DNA of 64,000 bases from Duganella sp. CF517 (GTDB lineage: Bacteria; Pseudomonadota; Gammaproteobacteria; Burkholderiales; Burkholderiaceae_D): NCBI RefSeq assembly GCF_900110275.1, contig NZ_FODC01000005.1, positions 372,001 to 436,000 of the forward strand. The letters run 5' to 3'. Both the position numbers and the translations under genes were made by a program. A model generated the notes under the pieces. That model was not told the DNA's origin. It saw only the letters and a list, made by a program, of their open reading frames with translations, and did not search any database. Each line of letters begins with the position of its first letter. The first letter of the stretch is position 1. Below, piece by piece: positions 26,356 through 35,754 of the stretch.

Positions 26356-29300
26356 TCAATATTCGATTTCGACTTCGCTGGCGCCCAGGCCCTGCTTGAG
26401 CGCCAGCTGCAAATCGTCCGACGGCGCCACGCGCCAGCCCTCCCCCAGCTGCAACACGCACTTGACGCCCTGCGGCGCGACCTTCATCGCCACCGGCAGG
26501 CCGTCGGCCATGCGGTGCGGCGCCAGCAACTCGGCCATCTTCCTGGCGTCGACATTGGCCGGCAGCGACATCGCCAGCTGTTTGCCGTAGTTGACGCGCG
26601 CGGTGACGATGTCGAACACCCGCTCGGCCGAGATGCGCAGCCCGCCCGAGAAGCGGTCCTCCGACACCTTGCCGACGACGGCGAGGAACTCGTCGTCCTT
26701 GAACATGCGCTTGTTCTCCTCGAACACCTCGGAATACACGGTCACCTCGACCACCGCCGTCTTGTCGTCCAGGGTGACGATCAGGATCTTGCCGCGCTGC
26801 GTCATCTGCGGGCGGATGCCGGTGATCACGCCGCACAGCATGCGCGGCTCGCGCGACGGTTCCAGTTCCGCCAGCTTGGTGCGGGCGAAGCGGCGCGCCT
26901 CGGGCGCGAACGAATCGAACATGTGGCCGGACAGGTAGAAGCCGAGCGCGATCTTTTCCTCGGCCAGCTTCTGGCGGTCGGTGAACGGCGCGCACTTGAC
27001 GTACTCCGGCGGCGCCACCAGGTCGCTGTCGTCGCCGCCGAACAGGCTGACCTGGTTGGCCGCCTTGGCTTCCTGGTCGGCGCACTCCATCGCGAAACCG
27101 ACCGACGCCAGCAAAATAGCGCGGTCGATGCCCAGGCAATCGAAGGCGCCCGAACGGATCAGGGACTCGATGGTGCGGCGGTTGATCTGCTTCTTGTCGA
27201 CCCGCTTGCAGAAGTCGAACAGGCTGGTGAACGGGCCGCCGGCGGTGCGCGCGGCGATGATCGCCTCGATCGCGCTCTGGCCCGAGCCCTTCACCGCGCC
27301 GAGGCCGTAGCGGATCTGCGTGACCTTCTTGCCGGTCACCGACGGCGGCGGGCCGTCCGGCATGAAGCGGTAGTCGGACTTGTTGATGTCCGGCGGCAGG
27401 ATGGTCAGGCCGCAGATGTCGATCGAATCCTCGACCAGGATCTTGACCTTCTCGGTGTCGTCCATCGCCAGCGACATGTTGGCCGCCATGAACGCGGCCG
27501 GATGGTGCGCCTTCAGATAGGCGGTATGGTACGACAGCAGCGCGTAGGCGGCGGCGTGCGACTTGTTAAAGCCGTAGCCGGCGAACTTCTCCATCAAGTC
27601 GAAGATCTCGTCGGCCTTCTGCGCGGTCAGGCCGTCCTTGGCGGCGCCGGCGCGGAAGATCTCGCGGTGCTCGGCCATCTCCTCGGCCTTCTTCTTGCCC
27701 ATCGCGCGGCGCAGCATGTCGGCGCCGCCCAGCGAGTAGCCGCCGACGATCTGCGCCATCTGCATCACCTGCTCCTGATACACCATGATGCCGTAGGTTT
27801 CGGACAAAATGGACTCGGTGCGCGGATCGGGATAGTCGAACTTCTCGCCGTGCTTGCGTTTGCAGAAGTCGGGGATCAGGTCCATCGGGCCCGGACGGTA
27901 CAAGGCGACGAGCGCGATGATGTCCTCGAACCGGTCGGGACGCGCGTCCTTCAGCATGCCCTGCATGCCGCGCGACTCGAGCTGGAACACGGCCACGGTT
28001 TTGGCCTTGGTCAGCAGCTCGTACGACGGCCGGTCGTTCAGCGGCAGGCGCGCCAGGTCGAACTCGGCCTCCTTCGGATCGAGCGCCTTGATGTAGCGCA
28101 CCGCGCGGTCCAAAATCGTCAACGTGGTCAGGCCCAAAAAGTCGAACTTGACCAGGCCCACGGCCTCCACGTCGTCCTTGTCGTACTGCGACACCACGCC
28201 GCCGTCGCCGCCCTGCGTGTACAGCGGGCAGAAATCGGTCAGCTTGCCCGGCGCGATCAACACGCCGCCGGCGTGCATGCCGATGTTACGGGTGATGCCC
28301 TCGACCTGCTGCGCCAGATCGAGCAGCTGCGCCACCTCCTCCTCGTTCTGCTGGCGCTCCTTGAGCATCGGCTCCTCCTCGATCGCCTCGGCGATCGACA
28401 CCGGCTTGCCCGGCTTGAACGGAATCAGCTTGGAGACGCCGTCGCAGAAGTTGTAGCCGAAGTCCATCACGCGGCCGACGTCGCGGATCGCGCCCTTGGC
28501 CGCCATGGTGCCGAAGGTGGCGATCTGCGAGACCGCCTCCTTGCCGTACAAATCCTTGACGTGCTGGATGACGCGGTCGCGCCCCTCCTGGCAAAAGTCG
28601 ATGTCGAAGTCGGGCATCGAGACGCGTTCGGGATTGAGGAAGCGCTCGAACAGCAGGTTGTATTTGAGCGGGTCCAGATCGGTGATCAGCAGCGAATAGG
28701 CGACCAGCGAACCGGCGCCCGAACCGCGGCCCGGTCCGACCGGCACGCCGTTCTCCTTGGCCCACTGGATGAACTCCGCCACGATCAGGAAGTAGCCGGG
28801 GAACTTCATGTTGCAGATGGTATCGGTCTCGAACTTCAACCGCGCCTCGTAGCGCGGCCGTTCCTTCTCCCGCCGCTCCGGGTCCGGGTACAGGTGGAGC
28901 AGGCGCTTTTCCAGGCCGGCCTTCGACTCGGCCACCAGGAACTCGTCGATCGTCATACCGGGAGGGGTCGGGAAGTTCGGCAGCTGCGGCTTGCCCAGCA
29001 CCAGGGTCAGGTTGCAGCGCTTGGCGATTTCCACCGAGTTTTGCAGCGCCGCCGGCAGGTCGGCGAACAGCGTGCGCATCTCGGCCTGCGACAGGAAGCG
29101 CATGTTCTCGTTGAAGCGGCGCACGCGCTTGTTATTGGCCAGCATCTCGCCTTCGGCGATACAGGTGCGCGCCTCGTGGGCGATGTATTCGTGGCCGGAG
29201 ATGAACTGCACCGGATGCGTGGCCACCACCGGCAGGCCCAGTTTGGCCGCCAGCGCCACCGAATGGCGCACCTGCGTCTCCTGGTTGGCCTGGCCGGCGC

Positions 29301-29919
29301 GCTGGATCTCGATGTAGAAATGGCCGGGGAAGATCGCCGCCCACTTTTGCGCGTTCTTTTCGGCCAGCGCCGGGTTGCCGTTCTCGATGGCGATGCCGAC
29401 GTCGCCGAAATGGGCGCCGGACAGCGCGATCAGGCCGTTGGCCGGATTATCGTCGGGCAGCAGCTCGTAGGTCTTGGACGCCAGCTCGGCCAGCCACTCG
29501 GTGCGGATCTCGGCGCGGCCCTTGTACTGGTTGGTCAGCCAGGCGGTCGACAGCAGTTCGCACAGCTGCAGGTAGCCCATGCGGTTTTTGGCGAACAGCA
29601 TCAGGCGCGACGGCTTGTCGCGGTTGTCGTCGTTGGTGATCCAGACATCGACGCCGACGACCGGCTTGATGCCCTTGCCGCGCGCGCTCTTGTAGAATTT
29701 GACCATGCCGAACATGTTGGACAGGTCGGTGACGGCCAGCGCCGCCTGCTTGTCCTTGGCGGCGGCGCCGACCAGGTCGTCGATGCGCACCAGGCCGTCG
29801 ACGATCGAATACTCGGAGTGCACCCGCAGGTGGACGAAGGCCGGCCCCACCGGCGCCACCACGCCGTCGTCCGGCGCCACCACCTGTTCCACCGCTTGCT
29901 CGTTTGCTACCATGTTCAT
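26356..29919 (-). CDS. dnaE: DNA polymerase III subunit alpha
   Basis: An 1187-residue replicative polymerase of normal DnaE1 length. The N-terminal PHP domain starts FVHLRVHSEYSIVDGL. The catalytic palm carries PDFDIDFCQEGRDRVI (metal-binding aspartates) and VGPGRGSGAGSLVAYSL. The finger/thumb helices (FNKSHAAAYALLSYHTAYLKAHHP), a helix-hairpin-helix region and the C-terminal OB fold (LCGVITGIRPQMTQRGKI) follow. It is a core chromosomal gene and marks the window as chromosome rather than plasmid. The start used is supported by the family's usual N-terminus, preceded by a ~25-residue extension (EQAVEQVVAPDDGVV). Confidence 0.97.
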   Translation of the reverse strand: MNMVANEQAVEQVVAPDDGVVAPVGPAFVHLRVHSEYSIVDGLVRIDDLVGAAAKDKQAALAVTDLSNMFGMVKFYKSARGKGIKPVVGVDVWITNDDNRDKPSRLMLFAKNRMGYLQLCELLSTAWLTNQYKGRAEIRTEWLAELASKTYELLPDDNPANGLIALSGAHFGDVGIAIENGNPALAEKNAQKWAAIFPGHFYIEIQRAGQANQETQVRHSVALAAKLGLPVVATHPVQFISGHEYIAHEARTCIAEGEMLANNKRVRRFNENMRFLSQAEMRTLFADLPAALQNSVEIAKRCNLTLVLGKPQLPNFPTPPGMTIDEFLVAESKAGLEKRLLHLYPDPERREKERPRYEARLKFETDTICNMKFPGYFLIVAEFIQWAKENGVPVGPGRGSGAGSLVAYSLLITDLDPLKYNLLFERFLNPERVSMPDFDIDFCQEGRDRVIQHVKDLYGKEAVSQIATFGTMAAKGAIRDVGRVMDFGYNFCDGVSKLIPFKPGKPVSIAEAIEEEPMLKERQQNEEEVAQLLDLAQQVEGITRNIGMHAGGVLIAPGKLTDFCPLYTQGGDGGVVSQYDKDDVEAVGLVKFDFLGLTTLTILDRAVRYIKALDPKEAEFDLARLPLNDRPSYELLTKAKTVAVFQLESRGMQGMLKDARPDRFEDIIALVALYRPGPMDLIPDFCKRKHGEKFDYPDPRTESILSETYGIMVYQEQVMQMAQIVGGYSLGGADMLRRAMGKKKAEEMAEHREIFRAGAAKDGLTAQKADEIFDLMEKFAGYGFNKSHAAAYALLSYHTAYLKAHHPAAFMAANMSLAMDDTEKVKILVEDSIDICGLTILPPDINKSDYRFMPDGPPPSVTGKKVTQIRYGLGAVKGSGQSAIEAIIAARTAGGPFTSLFDFCKRVDKKQINRRTIESLIRSGAFDCLGIDRAILLASVGFAMECADQEAKAANQVSLFGGDDSDLVAPPEYVKCAPFTDRQKLAEEKIALGFYLSGHMFDSFAPEARRFARTKLAELEPSREPRMLCGVITGIRPQMTQRGKILIVTLDDKTAVVEVTVYSEVFEENKRMFKDDEFLAVVGKVSEDRFSGGLRISAERVFDIVTARVNYGKQLAMSLPANVDARKMAELLAPHRMADGLPVAMKVAPQGVKCVLQLGEGWRVAPSDDLQLALKQGLGASEVEIEY

Positions 29920-30019
29920 ACGCTGCCCACCGCTGGTTCAATAACCGGCTATTTTACAGCGCGGCGGCGCGATCGGGGATTTGGCAGCCGCCCCGGGCAT
30001 CTATAGGGGAACGGTGCCG

Positions 30020-30025
30020 TATAAT
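30020..30025 (+). promoter_or_regulatory. candidate -10 for the 30108 operon
   Basis: A perfect TATAAT lies about 80 bases before the GT-C-like gene in the dnaE divergent gap (29920-30107). No convincing -35 is seen 16-18 bases upstream. Confidence 0.3.
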
Positions 30026-30107
30026 AAGCCGCTTTATCGAATAGACAACGACACTGGCGTTCCCGGCGCGGCGGCATCCCAGCGGTGGCGGCCTGTCGTT
30101 CCATTGC

Positions 30108-31727
30108 ATGAATATCAATAAAATCAAATACCTGCTGGCGTGGCTGGTGCTCGCCCTGAGCGCGTCGGCGCTGCGCTTCAAAGTCATTCTGCAGAGCGAC
30201 ACGCTGTTCCTCGACGACCTGTTCTCCGACCTGCTGCGGCACGGCGGCCGCTGGGCCGAATGGAAATTCTCCTCCGCGCCGGCCTTCGTTCCCGACATGC
30301 TGCTGTATTGGCTCGCCTTCCCGCTGTTCGGCGACCCGGCCGCGCGCATCTTCTTCGTCTCCCTGGTCCAGGTGTTCCTGGTGGCGGCGGCGCTGCTGTG
30401 GTGCGCGCGCAGAATCGACCCCGCGCTGGGCAAATCGGCCGCCGCCTCGCTGCTGCTGGTGCTGGCCCTGTTCACGCTGGCCTCGGCCAAGTCCGGCATG
30501 TGGCTGTACTTCTATACGACCAACAACCACCTGGCCACGCTGCTGTTCGGCCTCACCGGCACCGGCCTGATGCTGCGCTATCTGGAGCGGCCGGGCGCCG
30601 TCCCCGCCGCCTGGCTGGTCGCCGGCTGCGTGGCGGCGGTGCTGTCGACCCAGCTGTTCACGCTCAGCTTCACGCTGCCGGTGCTGGCGCTGCTCGGCGG
30701 CGCCTGGCTGATGCTGGGCCGCGCGCCCGCGCACCGCGCCACGCGGCGCTCGCTGGCGCGGCTGGCGGCCATGGTGTTCGGCGCCCAGGTGCTGGCCATG
30801 CTGCTGGCCAAGGTGGTGATCCGCAACGCCGCCAACGAGGGCCGCGTGCGCGCCTCGCCCGAGACCGCCGGCGTCGCGCTGCGCAACCTGCTGCAGGCGA
30901 TCAAGACCGCGTTCGCCCCCGACAACGGCCTGACCATGGCCTGCGCCATGCTGGTGCTGCTGGCGCTGCTGTTCCTGGCCTACCGGCTGCTGCGCGCCTG
31001 CGCGCTGGGCCGCCAGGGCCTGACGGTGGCCGCCGCCGACTGGCGCTTCGGCGCCGCCGCCGCGCTGCTGGCCGTGGTGTCGGCGGTCAATCTGTTCGGC
31101 GTGGTGCTGTCGGGCGGTTTCGCCGACCAGTTCGGCCTGCGCTATCTGATGTTCCCGATGGCGCTGGCGCTGGTGCTGGGCGTGATCCGGCTCGACCAGC
31201 TGCTCGGCGCGCGCGCCTGGCCGGCGGCCGCCGCCCAGCTGGCGCTCGGCGCCGTCGTCGCCATCGGCGCCGGCCGCCTGACGCTGGCGCCGCCGCCGCC
31301 CATGGTCGACGGCGCGGCGCTGGCCGCCGGCTGCCTGGCGCGCATCGAGGGCGCCGGCTTCCCGCTGCGCGCCGGCATCGCCGACTACTGGAACGCGCGC
31401 AGCCTGCGCTACCTGCTGCCGGCCCACAACCCGATGCTGGCCACCGACAGCACGCTCGCGCCCAGCTTCCACGTCTCCACGCTCGGCCCGGTGCTGCGCC
31501 CGGCGGACTATCCGTCCCACCGCTACAACTTCGCCGTCCTGTACGGCGCGGTGCAGCCGGTCGATCCGACCTACACCGCCGCCACCTTGCGCGCGTCGCT
31601 GCCGGCGCCGGCCCGGGTCGAGCAATGCGCCGGCGGCCGCCTGGAGATCTGGCTGTACCAGGACGATAGCCTGGAGCGCGCGGTGAAACAGGCCGGCGCC
31701 GCCTGGGCCCGCAAGGAAGGCCGGTGA
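30108..31727 (+). CDS. polytopic GT-C-like membrane protein
   Basis: A 539-residue protein with about ten or eleven membrane helices and a soluble C-terminal part (~residues 400-539). The first periplasmic loop after helix 1 contains acidic residues in LQSDTLFLDDLFSDLL, the place where GT-C glycosyltransferases using polyprenyl-phosphate donors keep their catalytic aspartate. It is followed by a GtrA protein (GTGA overlap) and a GT2 enzyme, the classic Gtr trio, so it is the probable serotype-type transferase acting in the periplasm. No exact family can be assigned. Its layout resembles the 687-residue protein at 61068. Confidence 0.72.
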   Translation: MNINKIKYLLAWLVLALSASALRFKVILQSDTLFLDDLFSDLLRHGGRWAEWKFSSAPAFVPDMLLYWLAFPLFGDPAARIFFVSLVQVFLVAAALLWCARRIDPALGKSAAASLLLVLALFTLASAKSGMWLYFYTTNNHLATLLFGLTGTGLMLRYLERPGAVPAAWLVAGCVAAVLSTQLFTLSFTLPVLALLGGAWLMLGRAPAHRATRRSLARLAAMVFGAQVLAMLLAKVVIRNAANEGRVRASPETAGVALRNLLQAIKTAFAPDNGLTMACAMLVLLALLFLAYRLLRACALGRQGLTVAAADWRFGAAAALLAVVSAVNLFGVVLSGGFADQFGLRYLMFPMALALVLGVIRLDQLLGARAWPAAAAQLALGAVVAIGAGRLTLAPPPPMVDGAALAAGCLARIEGAGFPLRAGIADYWNARSLRYLLPAHNPMLATDSTLAPSFHVSTLGPVLRPADYPSHRYNFAVLYGAVQPVDPTYTAATLRASLPAPARVEQCAGGRLEIWLYQDDSLERAVKQAGAAWARKEGR

Positions 31728-32155
31728 GCGGACCCGCCGCGCCGTCCGGCCTGCGCGCCTTCCTCGGCTTCCTGCTGCTGTCGGGGCTGGGCTGGCTGTG
31801 CGACATGCTGACCTACACGGCGCTGGTGCGGCTGGCCGGCATGGCGCCGTTCGGCGCCAACGTGGTGTCGTCGTACGTCGGCGTCAGCTTCGTCTGGTTC
31901 ACCTCGCTCGGCATGGTGTTCCGCCGCAGCGGCGCCGGCGCCGGCCGCTTCCTGGCCTTGTACTGGTGTTACCAATTCGTCTCGATCATGGCATACTCGC
32001 AGTTGTTGCAGATGGTCGCCGCGCTGCTGGCCGACCGGACCGGCGTGGCCGCGCTGCACGGCGCGCTGGCCGCCAAGATCGTCGTCACGCCCTTCAATCT
32101 GGTCACCAACTTCCTCTTTATGAAAACGCTGACGCGCTTCATGCGCGCCGCCTGA
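31724..32155 (+). CDS. gtrA: GtrA-family flippase-like protein
   Basis: A 143-residue protein with four membrane helices in the GtrA layout (LRAFLGFLLLSGLGWLCDML; SSYVGVSFVWFTSLGMVF; final NLVTNFLFMKTLTRF). Start GTG 31724 overlaps the upstream stop. GtrA proteins are thought to flip polyprenyl-phosphate-linked sugars across the inner membrane. Neighbours on both sides (GT-C-like protein and GT2) support this role. Confidence 0.88.
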   Translation: MSGPAAPSGLRAFLGFLLLSGLGWLCDMLTYTALVRLAGMAPFGANVVSSYVGVSFVWFTSLGMVFRRSGAGAGRFLALYWCYQFVSIMAYSQLLQMVAALLADRTGVAALHGALAAKIVVTPFNLVTNFLFMKTLTRFMRAA

Positions 32156-32183
32156 CCCCCTGAATCCCGGAACCCACGAACCC

Positions 32184-33008
32184 ATGCCCCAGTCACCGCC
32201 CCGCATCCTCGTCTTCATCCCGGCCTACCGCTGCGCGCCGCAGATCGTGCGCGTGATCGACCAGTTCGACGAGCGCGTGCAGCGCGCCGTCGACACCGTC
32301 ATGGTGGTCGACAACCGCTCGCCCGACAACACGCTGCAGGCGGCCGTCGAGCGCGCCGCCACCCGCCTGACGCACTGCAACTTCATCGCCTGGACCAACG
32401 ACGACAACTATGGCCTGGGCGGATCGCACAAGGCCGCCCTACGCTACGCCATCGAGCACGGCTTCGATTACCTGGTGGTGCTGCACGGCGACGACCAGGC
32501 CGACATCCGCGACCTGCTGCCCGAGCTCGAGCGCGGCGCCCACCTCGACGCCGACTGCCTGCTCGGCGCGCGCTTCATGCCCGGCAGCCGCCTGCTCGGC
32601 TACTCGGCGCTGCGCACCTTCGGCAACCGCGTCTACAATCTGCTGTTCTCGCTGGGCGCCGGGCGCCGCATCTACGACCTCGGCTCGGGCCTGAACCTGT
32701 ACCGGCTGGCGCCGCTGCGCGAGTTTTACTACAAGGGTTTCCCGGACGACCTGACGTTCAACTACGTCATGCTGCTGGGCAGCTACCACGCCGGCCAGCG
32801 CGTGCGCTTCTTCCCGATCAGCTGGCGCGAGGACGACCAGGTGTCGAACGTGCGCCTGTTCCGCCAGGCCTTCAAGGTGCTCGGCCTGCTGGGCGCCTAC
32901 TGCCTGCGGCGCGGCCGCTTCCTGGCCGGCGACATGCGCGCCAAGGCGCACGCCGCCTACAGCGGCAGCATCGTGGCGCGCCGCGACGTGGTGCGCCAGG
33001 ACGAATGA
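32184..33008 (+). CDS. family 2 glycosyltransferase (GtrB/DPMS-like)
   Basis: A 274-residue GT-A enzyme: ILVFIPAYRCAPQI, nucleotide-site VVDNRSPDN, a DxD-equivalent in VVLHGDDQADIRDLLP and the acceptor segment YDLGSGLNLYRLAPLREFY. This is the dolichyl/undecaprenyl-phosphate sugar transferase style. There is no clear C-terminal transmembrane pair, unlike typical GtrB. It probably charges polyprenyl phosphate with a sugar for the adjacent GtrA and GT-C-like proteins. The stop overlaps the next start (ATGA, 33005-33008). Confidence 0.85.
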   Translation: MPQSPPRILVFIPAYRCAPQIVRVIDQFDERVQRAVDTVMVVDNRSPDNTLQAAVERAATRLTHCNFIAWTNDDNYGLGGSHKAALRYAIEHGFDYLVVLHGDDQADIRDLLPELERGAHLDADCLLGARFMPGSRLLGYSALRTFGNRVYNLLFSLGAGRRIYDLGSGLNLYRLAPLREFYYKGFPDDLTFNYVMLLGSYHAGQRVRFFPISWREDDQVSNVRLFRQAFKVLGLLGAYCLRRGRFLAGDMRAKAHAAYSGSIVARRDVVRQDE

Positions 33009-33898
33009 GCCGCGCGCTACGCCTCTATCTGGCGCTGCTGGCCGGGCTGCTGCTGGTCTGGCTGGCGCTGCGCGCGGGCGCGGCCGGCGGCCTGGCGGGC
33101 CTGGCGAGCCTGGGCGGCGCGCCGGCGCTGGCGCCGGCGCTGCTGCTGTACGCCGCCTCGCACCTGTGCCGCATGCTGCGCCTGGCCATGCTCAGCCTGG
33201 ACCAGCGCGAGCACGTGCCGGCGCTGCTGGCCGCGCACGGGCTGACCGCCTTCCCCAGCAGCTTCCTGCCGTTCAAGATCGGCGAGATCCTGCGCCTGGC
33301 GGCGTTCCTGCACGTGTTCCCGGGCCGGCGCAAGGCGCTGGCCGTGTGGCTGGCCGAACGCTGCGCCGACGTGCTGGTGCTGTCGGCGCTGATGCTGGGC
33401 CTGGCGATGGTCGAGGTCACGCTGCCGGCGCCGATGCGCACCGTGTTCCTGCTGTTCCTGGCCGCCAGCGCCTTCGTGCTGCTGACCCTGTTCGCGGCGG
33501 CCAAGACCTTCGTCTACCTGAACCGCCACCTGGTGCTCGCCAGCACCAGCGCGCGCGGCCTGATGGTGCTGCGCGCCAGCCACGCGCTGCGCCAGCTCGA
33601 GCTTGAGCTGCTGCGCTCGCTCGAAGGCAGGCTGACCGGCCTGCTGCTGCTGTCGGTGCTGATCTGGCTGCTCGAAATCTCCGCGCTGGCGCTGTTCCTG
33701 GCCCACCTCGCGCCCAGCGGCAGCGGCCTGGCCACGCTGTTCGCCCACGGCCTGCTGGCCAACCTGAGCCCGGGCCAGTCCGGCCTCGGCCCCGGTCCCG
33801 GCCCCGGCCAATACCAGCCGCTGGTGCTGGCCGCGCTGGCGCTGCTGTCGATGGCCGCGCTGGCGCTGGCGCGCCGCCTCCACCAAGGAAAATCCTGA
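33005..33898 (+). CDS. lysylphosphatidylglycerol-synthase-like integral membrane protein (UPF0104)
   Basis: A 297-residue protein with seven or eight helices. The conserved UPF0104/LPG-synthase membrane-domain text FPSSFLPFKIGEILRLAAFL and WLAERCADVLVLSALML is present. No aminoacyl-transferase domain is attached. Such stand-alone domains act as lipid or lipid-linked-sugar flippase-like proteins in glycan clusters. It sits between the GT2 gene and the kinase gene with tight spacing, so it is likely co-transcribed. Confidence 0.8.
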   Translation: MSRALRLYLALLAGLLLVWLALRAGAAGGLAGLASLGGAPALAPALLLYAASHLCRMLRLAMLSLDQREHVPALLAAHGLTAFPSSFLPFKIGEILRLAAFLHVFPGRRKALAVWLAERCADVLVLSALMLGLAMVEVTLPAPMRTVFLLFLAASAFVLLTLFAAAKTFVYLNRHLVLASTSARGLMVLRASHALRQLELELLRSLEGRLTGLLLLSVLIWLLEISALALFLAHLAPSGSGLATLFAHGLLANLSPGQSGLGPGPGPGQYQPLVLAALALLSMAALALARRLHQGKS

Positions 33899-33899
33899 C

Positions 33900-35372
33900 A
33901 TGTCGCAGCTGCACCACCAACTCATCCTGGTCGTCGACGACCGCGAACTGGCCGCCGGCGAGGTGCGCGGCGTGGTCGGCCCGCGCCGTTTCGGCGACAT
34001 CCTGTTCCAGCGCCGCACCTTGTTCGAGCGCTTCCGCGCCAGCCTGCCGGCCTGGGCGCCGGAGCGCCTGGTGCACCTGCGCAGCAACGAGCAGCTGCCG
34101 GCGCTGCGCGCCACGCTCGAGGCCAGCGGCGACGACGGCGCGCTGTGCGTGATCGCCGGGCGCGCCGGCTTCCCCGACAGCGGCGAACTGCGCCAGCTGA
34201 TCGAGCGGCTGCCCTACGCCAACGACGATTTCAGCGACCGCCTGTACCAGCCGCTGCTGGTCTTCCTGCGCAACGCCCACTGGCTCGTCGAGCAGTGGCC
34301 GGCGTTCGAGGCGGCGCCGCTGCACACCTGGCAGGCGCCGTGGCGCGACTGCCAGCGCCTGCAGTCGGTGCGCCCGCTCGACCTGGCCCACCTGCAGCAA
34401 TTCCTGATGCTCACCAGCGGTTCGACCGCCGCGCGCCACTTCAACCAGATCGACGTCGACGAGTATTACTACACCAAGAGCTCGTCGGACCGGCGCAAGA
34501 TGCGCGCCGAGTACGCGTTCTACGACCTGGCGCCCGAGGCGATGCGCCCGTGGCTGATCCAGCCGTTCGACTTCCGCGAGCAGGACGAGCGCGCCTCGTA
34601 CAAGATGATGCGCTACTACCTGGCCGACGCCGCCCTGCAATGGGTCCACGGCGCCTTCGAGGCCGACAGCTTCCAGTCGTTCATCGAGCGCCTGCTGTTC
34701 TTCGTCGCCCAGCGCCCGCGCCGGGCGTGCGCCAGGGCGGCCTCGCTGGCGGCCGCGCGCGCGCTGTTCGTCGACAAGCTCGAACGGCGCGCGGCCGACT
34801 TCCTGGGGCGCGACGACGGCCGCCGCATCGAGGCGCTGGTGGCCTCGGCCACGCCGTCGCTGGCGCTGGCGGCGCAGCTGCAACGCTACCTGCGCCTGTA
34901 CGCGCGCCACGAGGCCGGCTTCGGCTTCGACCACGAGGTGGTCGGCCACGGCGATCCGTGCTTCTCGAACATCCTGTACGACCAGCAGCGCCACCTGCTC
35001 AAGCTGATCGACCCCAAGGGCGCGCTCGACGAGGCCGAACTGTGGACCCACCCGCTGTACGACCTGTGCAAGATCTCGCACAGCGTGCTGGGCGACTACG
35101 ATTTCATCAACAACGGCCTGTACCGGGTCGGGTTCAATGACGACAACAGCTTGCGGCTGGACCTGACCTTGGAGCGCCAGGCCGCCCTCAAGCCGCTGTT
35201 TACGCGGCAGCTGGCGCGGCTGGGCCACGACCTGCGCGCGGTGCGCCTGGGCGAGGCCTCGCTGTTCCTGTCGATGCTGCCGCTGCACATCGATTATCCC
35301 AACAAGGTGATGGCCTTCCTGCTCAAGGCCAACGCCATTCTAGACGAGGTGGAATTTGGAAAAGCAACTTGA
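33900..35372 (+). CDS. APH/choline-kinase-fold phosphotransferase of a glycan cluster
   Basis: A 490-residue protein. The C-terminal two-thirds are a protein-kinase-like (APH) fold: Brenner motif HGDPCFSN (H350, D352 catalytic, N357) and metal motif KLIDPKG (D371). An upstream N-lobe has YYTKSSSDRRKMRAEY (candidate ATP lysine and glutamate). The first ~190 residues are unassigned. Its acceptor could be a small alcohol or sugar destined for activation by the nucleotidyltransferase two genes downstream, as in LicA/LicC phosphocholine pathways. The 3' end overlaps the HAD gene by 17 bases. It is cytoplasmic. Confidence 0.75.
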   Translation: MSQLHHQLILVVDDRELAAGEVRGVVGPRRFGDILFQRRTLFERFRASLPAWAPERLVHLRSNEQLPALRATLEASGDDGALCVIAGRAGFPDSGELRQLIERLPYANDDFSDRLYQPLLVFLRNAHWLVEQWPAFEAAPLHTWQAPWRDCQRLQSVRPLDLAHLQQFLMLTSGSTAARHFNQIDVDEYYYTKSSSDRRKMRAEYAFYDLAPEAMRPWLIQPFDFREQDERASYKMMRYYLADAALQWVHGAFEADSFQSFIERLLFFVAQRPRRACARAASLAAARALFVDKLERRAADFLGRDDGRRIEALVASATPSLALAAQLQRYLRLYARHEAGFGFDHEVVGHGDPCFSNILYDQQRHLLKLIDPKGALDEAELWTHPLYDLCKISHSVLGDYDFINNGLYRVGFNDDNSLRLDLTLERQAALKPLFTRQLARLGHDLRAVRLGEASLFLSMLPLHIDYPNKVMAFLLKANAILDEVEFGKAT

Positions 35373-35754
35373 CGACGACGAAGCGCTGCTGGTGGTCGAT
35401 ATCGACGGCACGCTGTGCGACATCAAAACTGCGGCGCAGACCTACGCCGAGCTGGTGCCGCGCGCCGACATGGTGGCCAAGCTGCGCGAATACCAGGCGC
35501 GCGGCTACCGCATCCTGCTCTACACGTCGCGCAACATGAAGACCCACAACCACAACCTGGGCTTGATCAACAAGCACACCGCGCCGGTGATGCTGGCCTG
35601 GCTGGCGCAATGGGACATCCCGTACGACGAGATCCTGTTCGGCAAGCCGTGGCCGCGCAGCAAGGGCTTCTACATCGACGACCGCGCCATCCGGCCCGAC
35701 GAGTTCCTGAAGCTGTCGGAACAGGAAATCCACCAGCTGCTGGGGCAATCATGA
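35356..35754 (+). CDS. small HAD-superfamily phosphatase of capsule type
   Basis: A 132-residue protein starting at TTG 35356 (GAGGTGG just upstream) inside the kinase gene's last codons. HAD motifs are intact: DIDGT (nucleophile D15, acid D17), TSRN as motif II, KPWPRSKG as motif III and DDRAI as motif IV. There is no cap domain, so the substrate may be large or a phosphosugar. Annotated relatives are often called capsular biosynthesis proteins. The stop overlaps the next ATG (ATGA). Confidence 0.85.
   Translation: MEKQLDDDEALLVVDIDGTLCDIKTAAQTYAELVPRADMVAKLREYQARGYRILLYTSRNMKTHNHNLGLINKHTAPVMLAWLAQWDIPYDEILFGKPWPRSKGFYIDDRAIRPDEFLKLSEQEIHQLLGQS

Noticed and set aside
26515-30006. 1163-residue plus-strand frame opposite dnaE
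   Set aside because: Antisense shadow of a clear dnaE; low-complexity L/V/R/H/Q text and no credible ribosome site.
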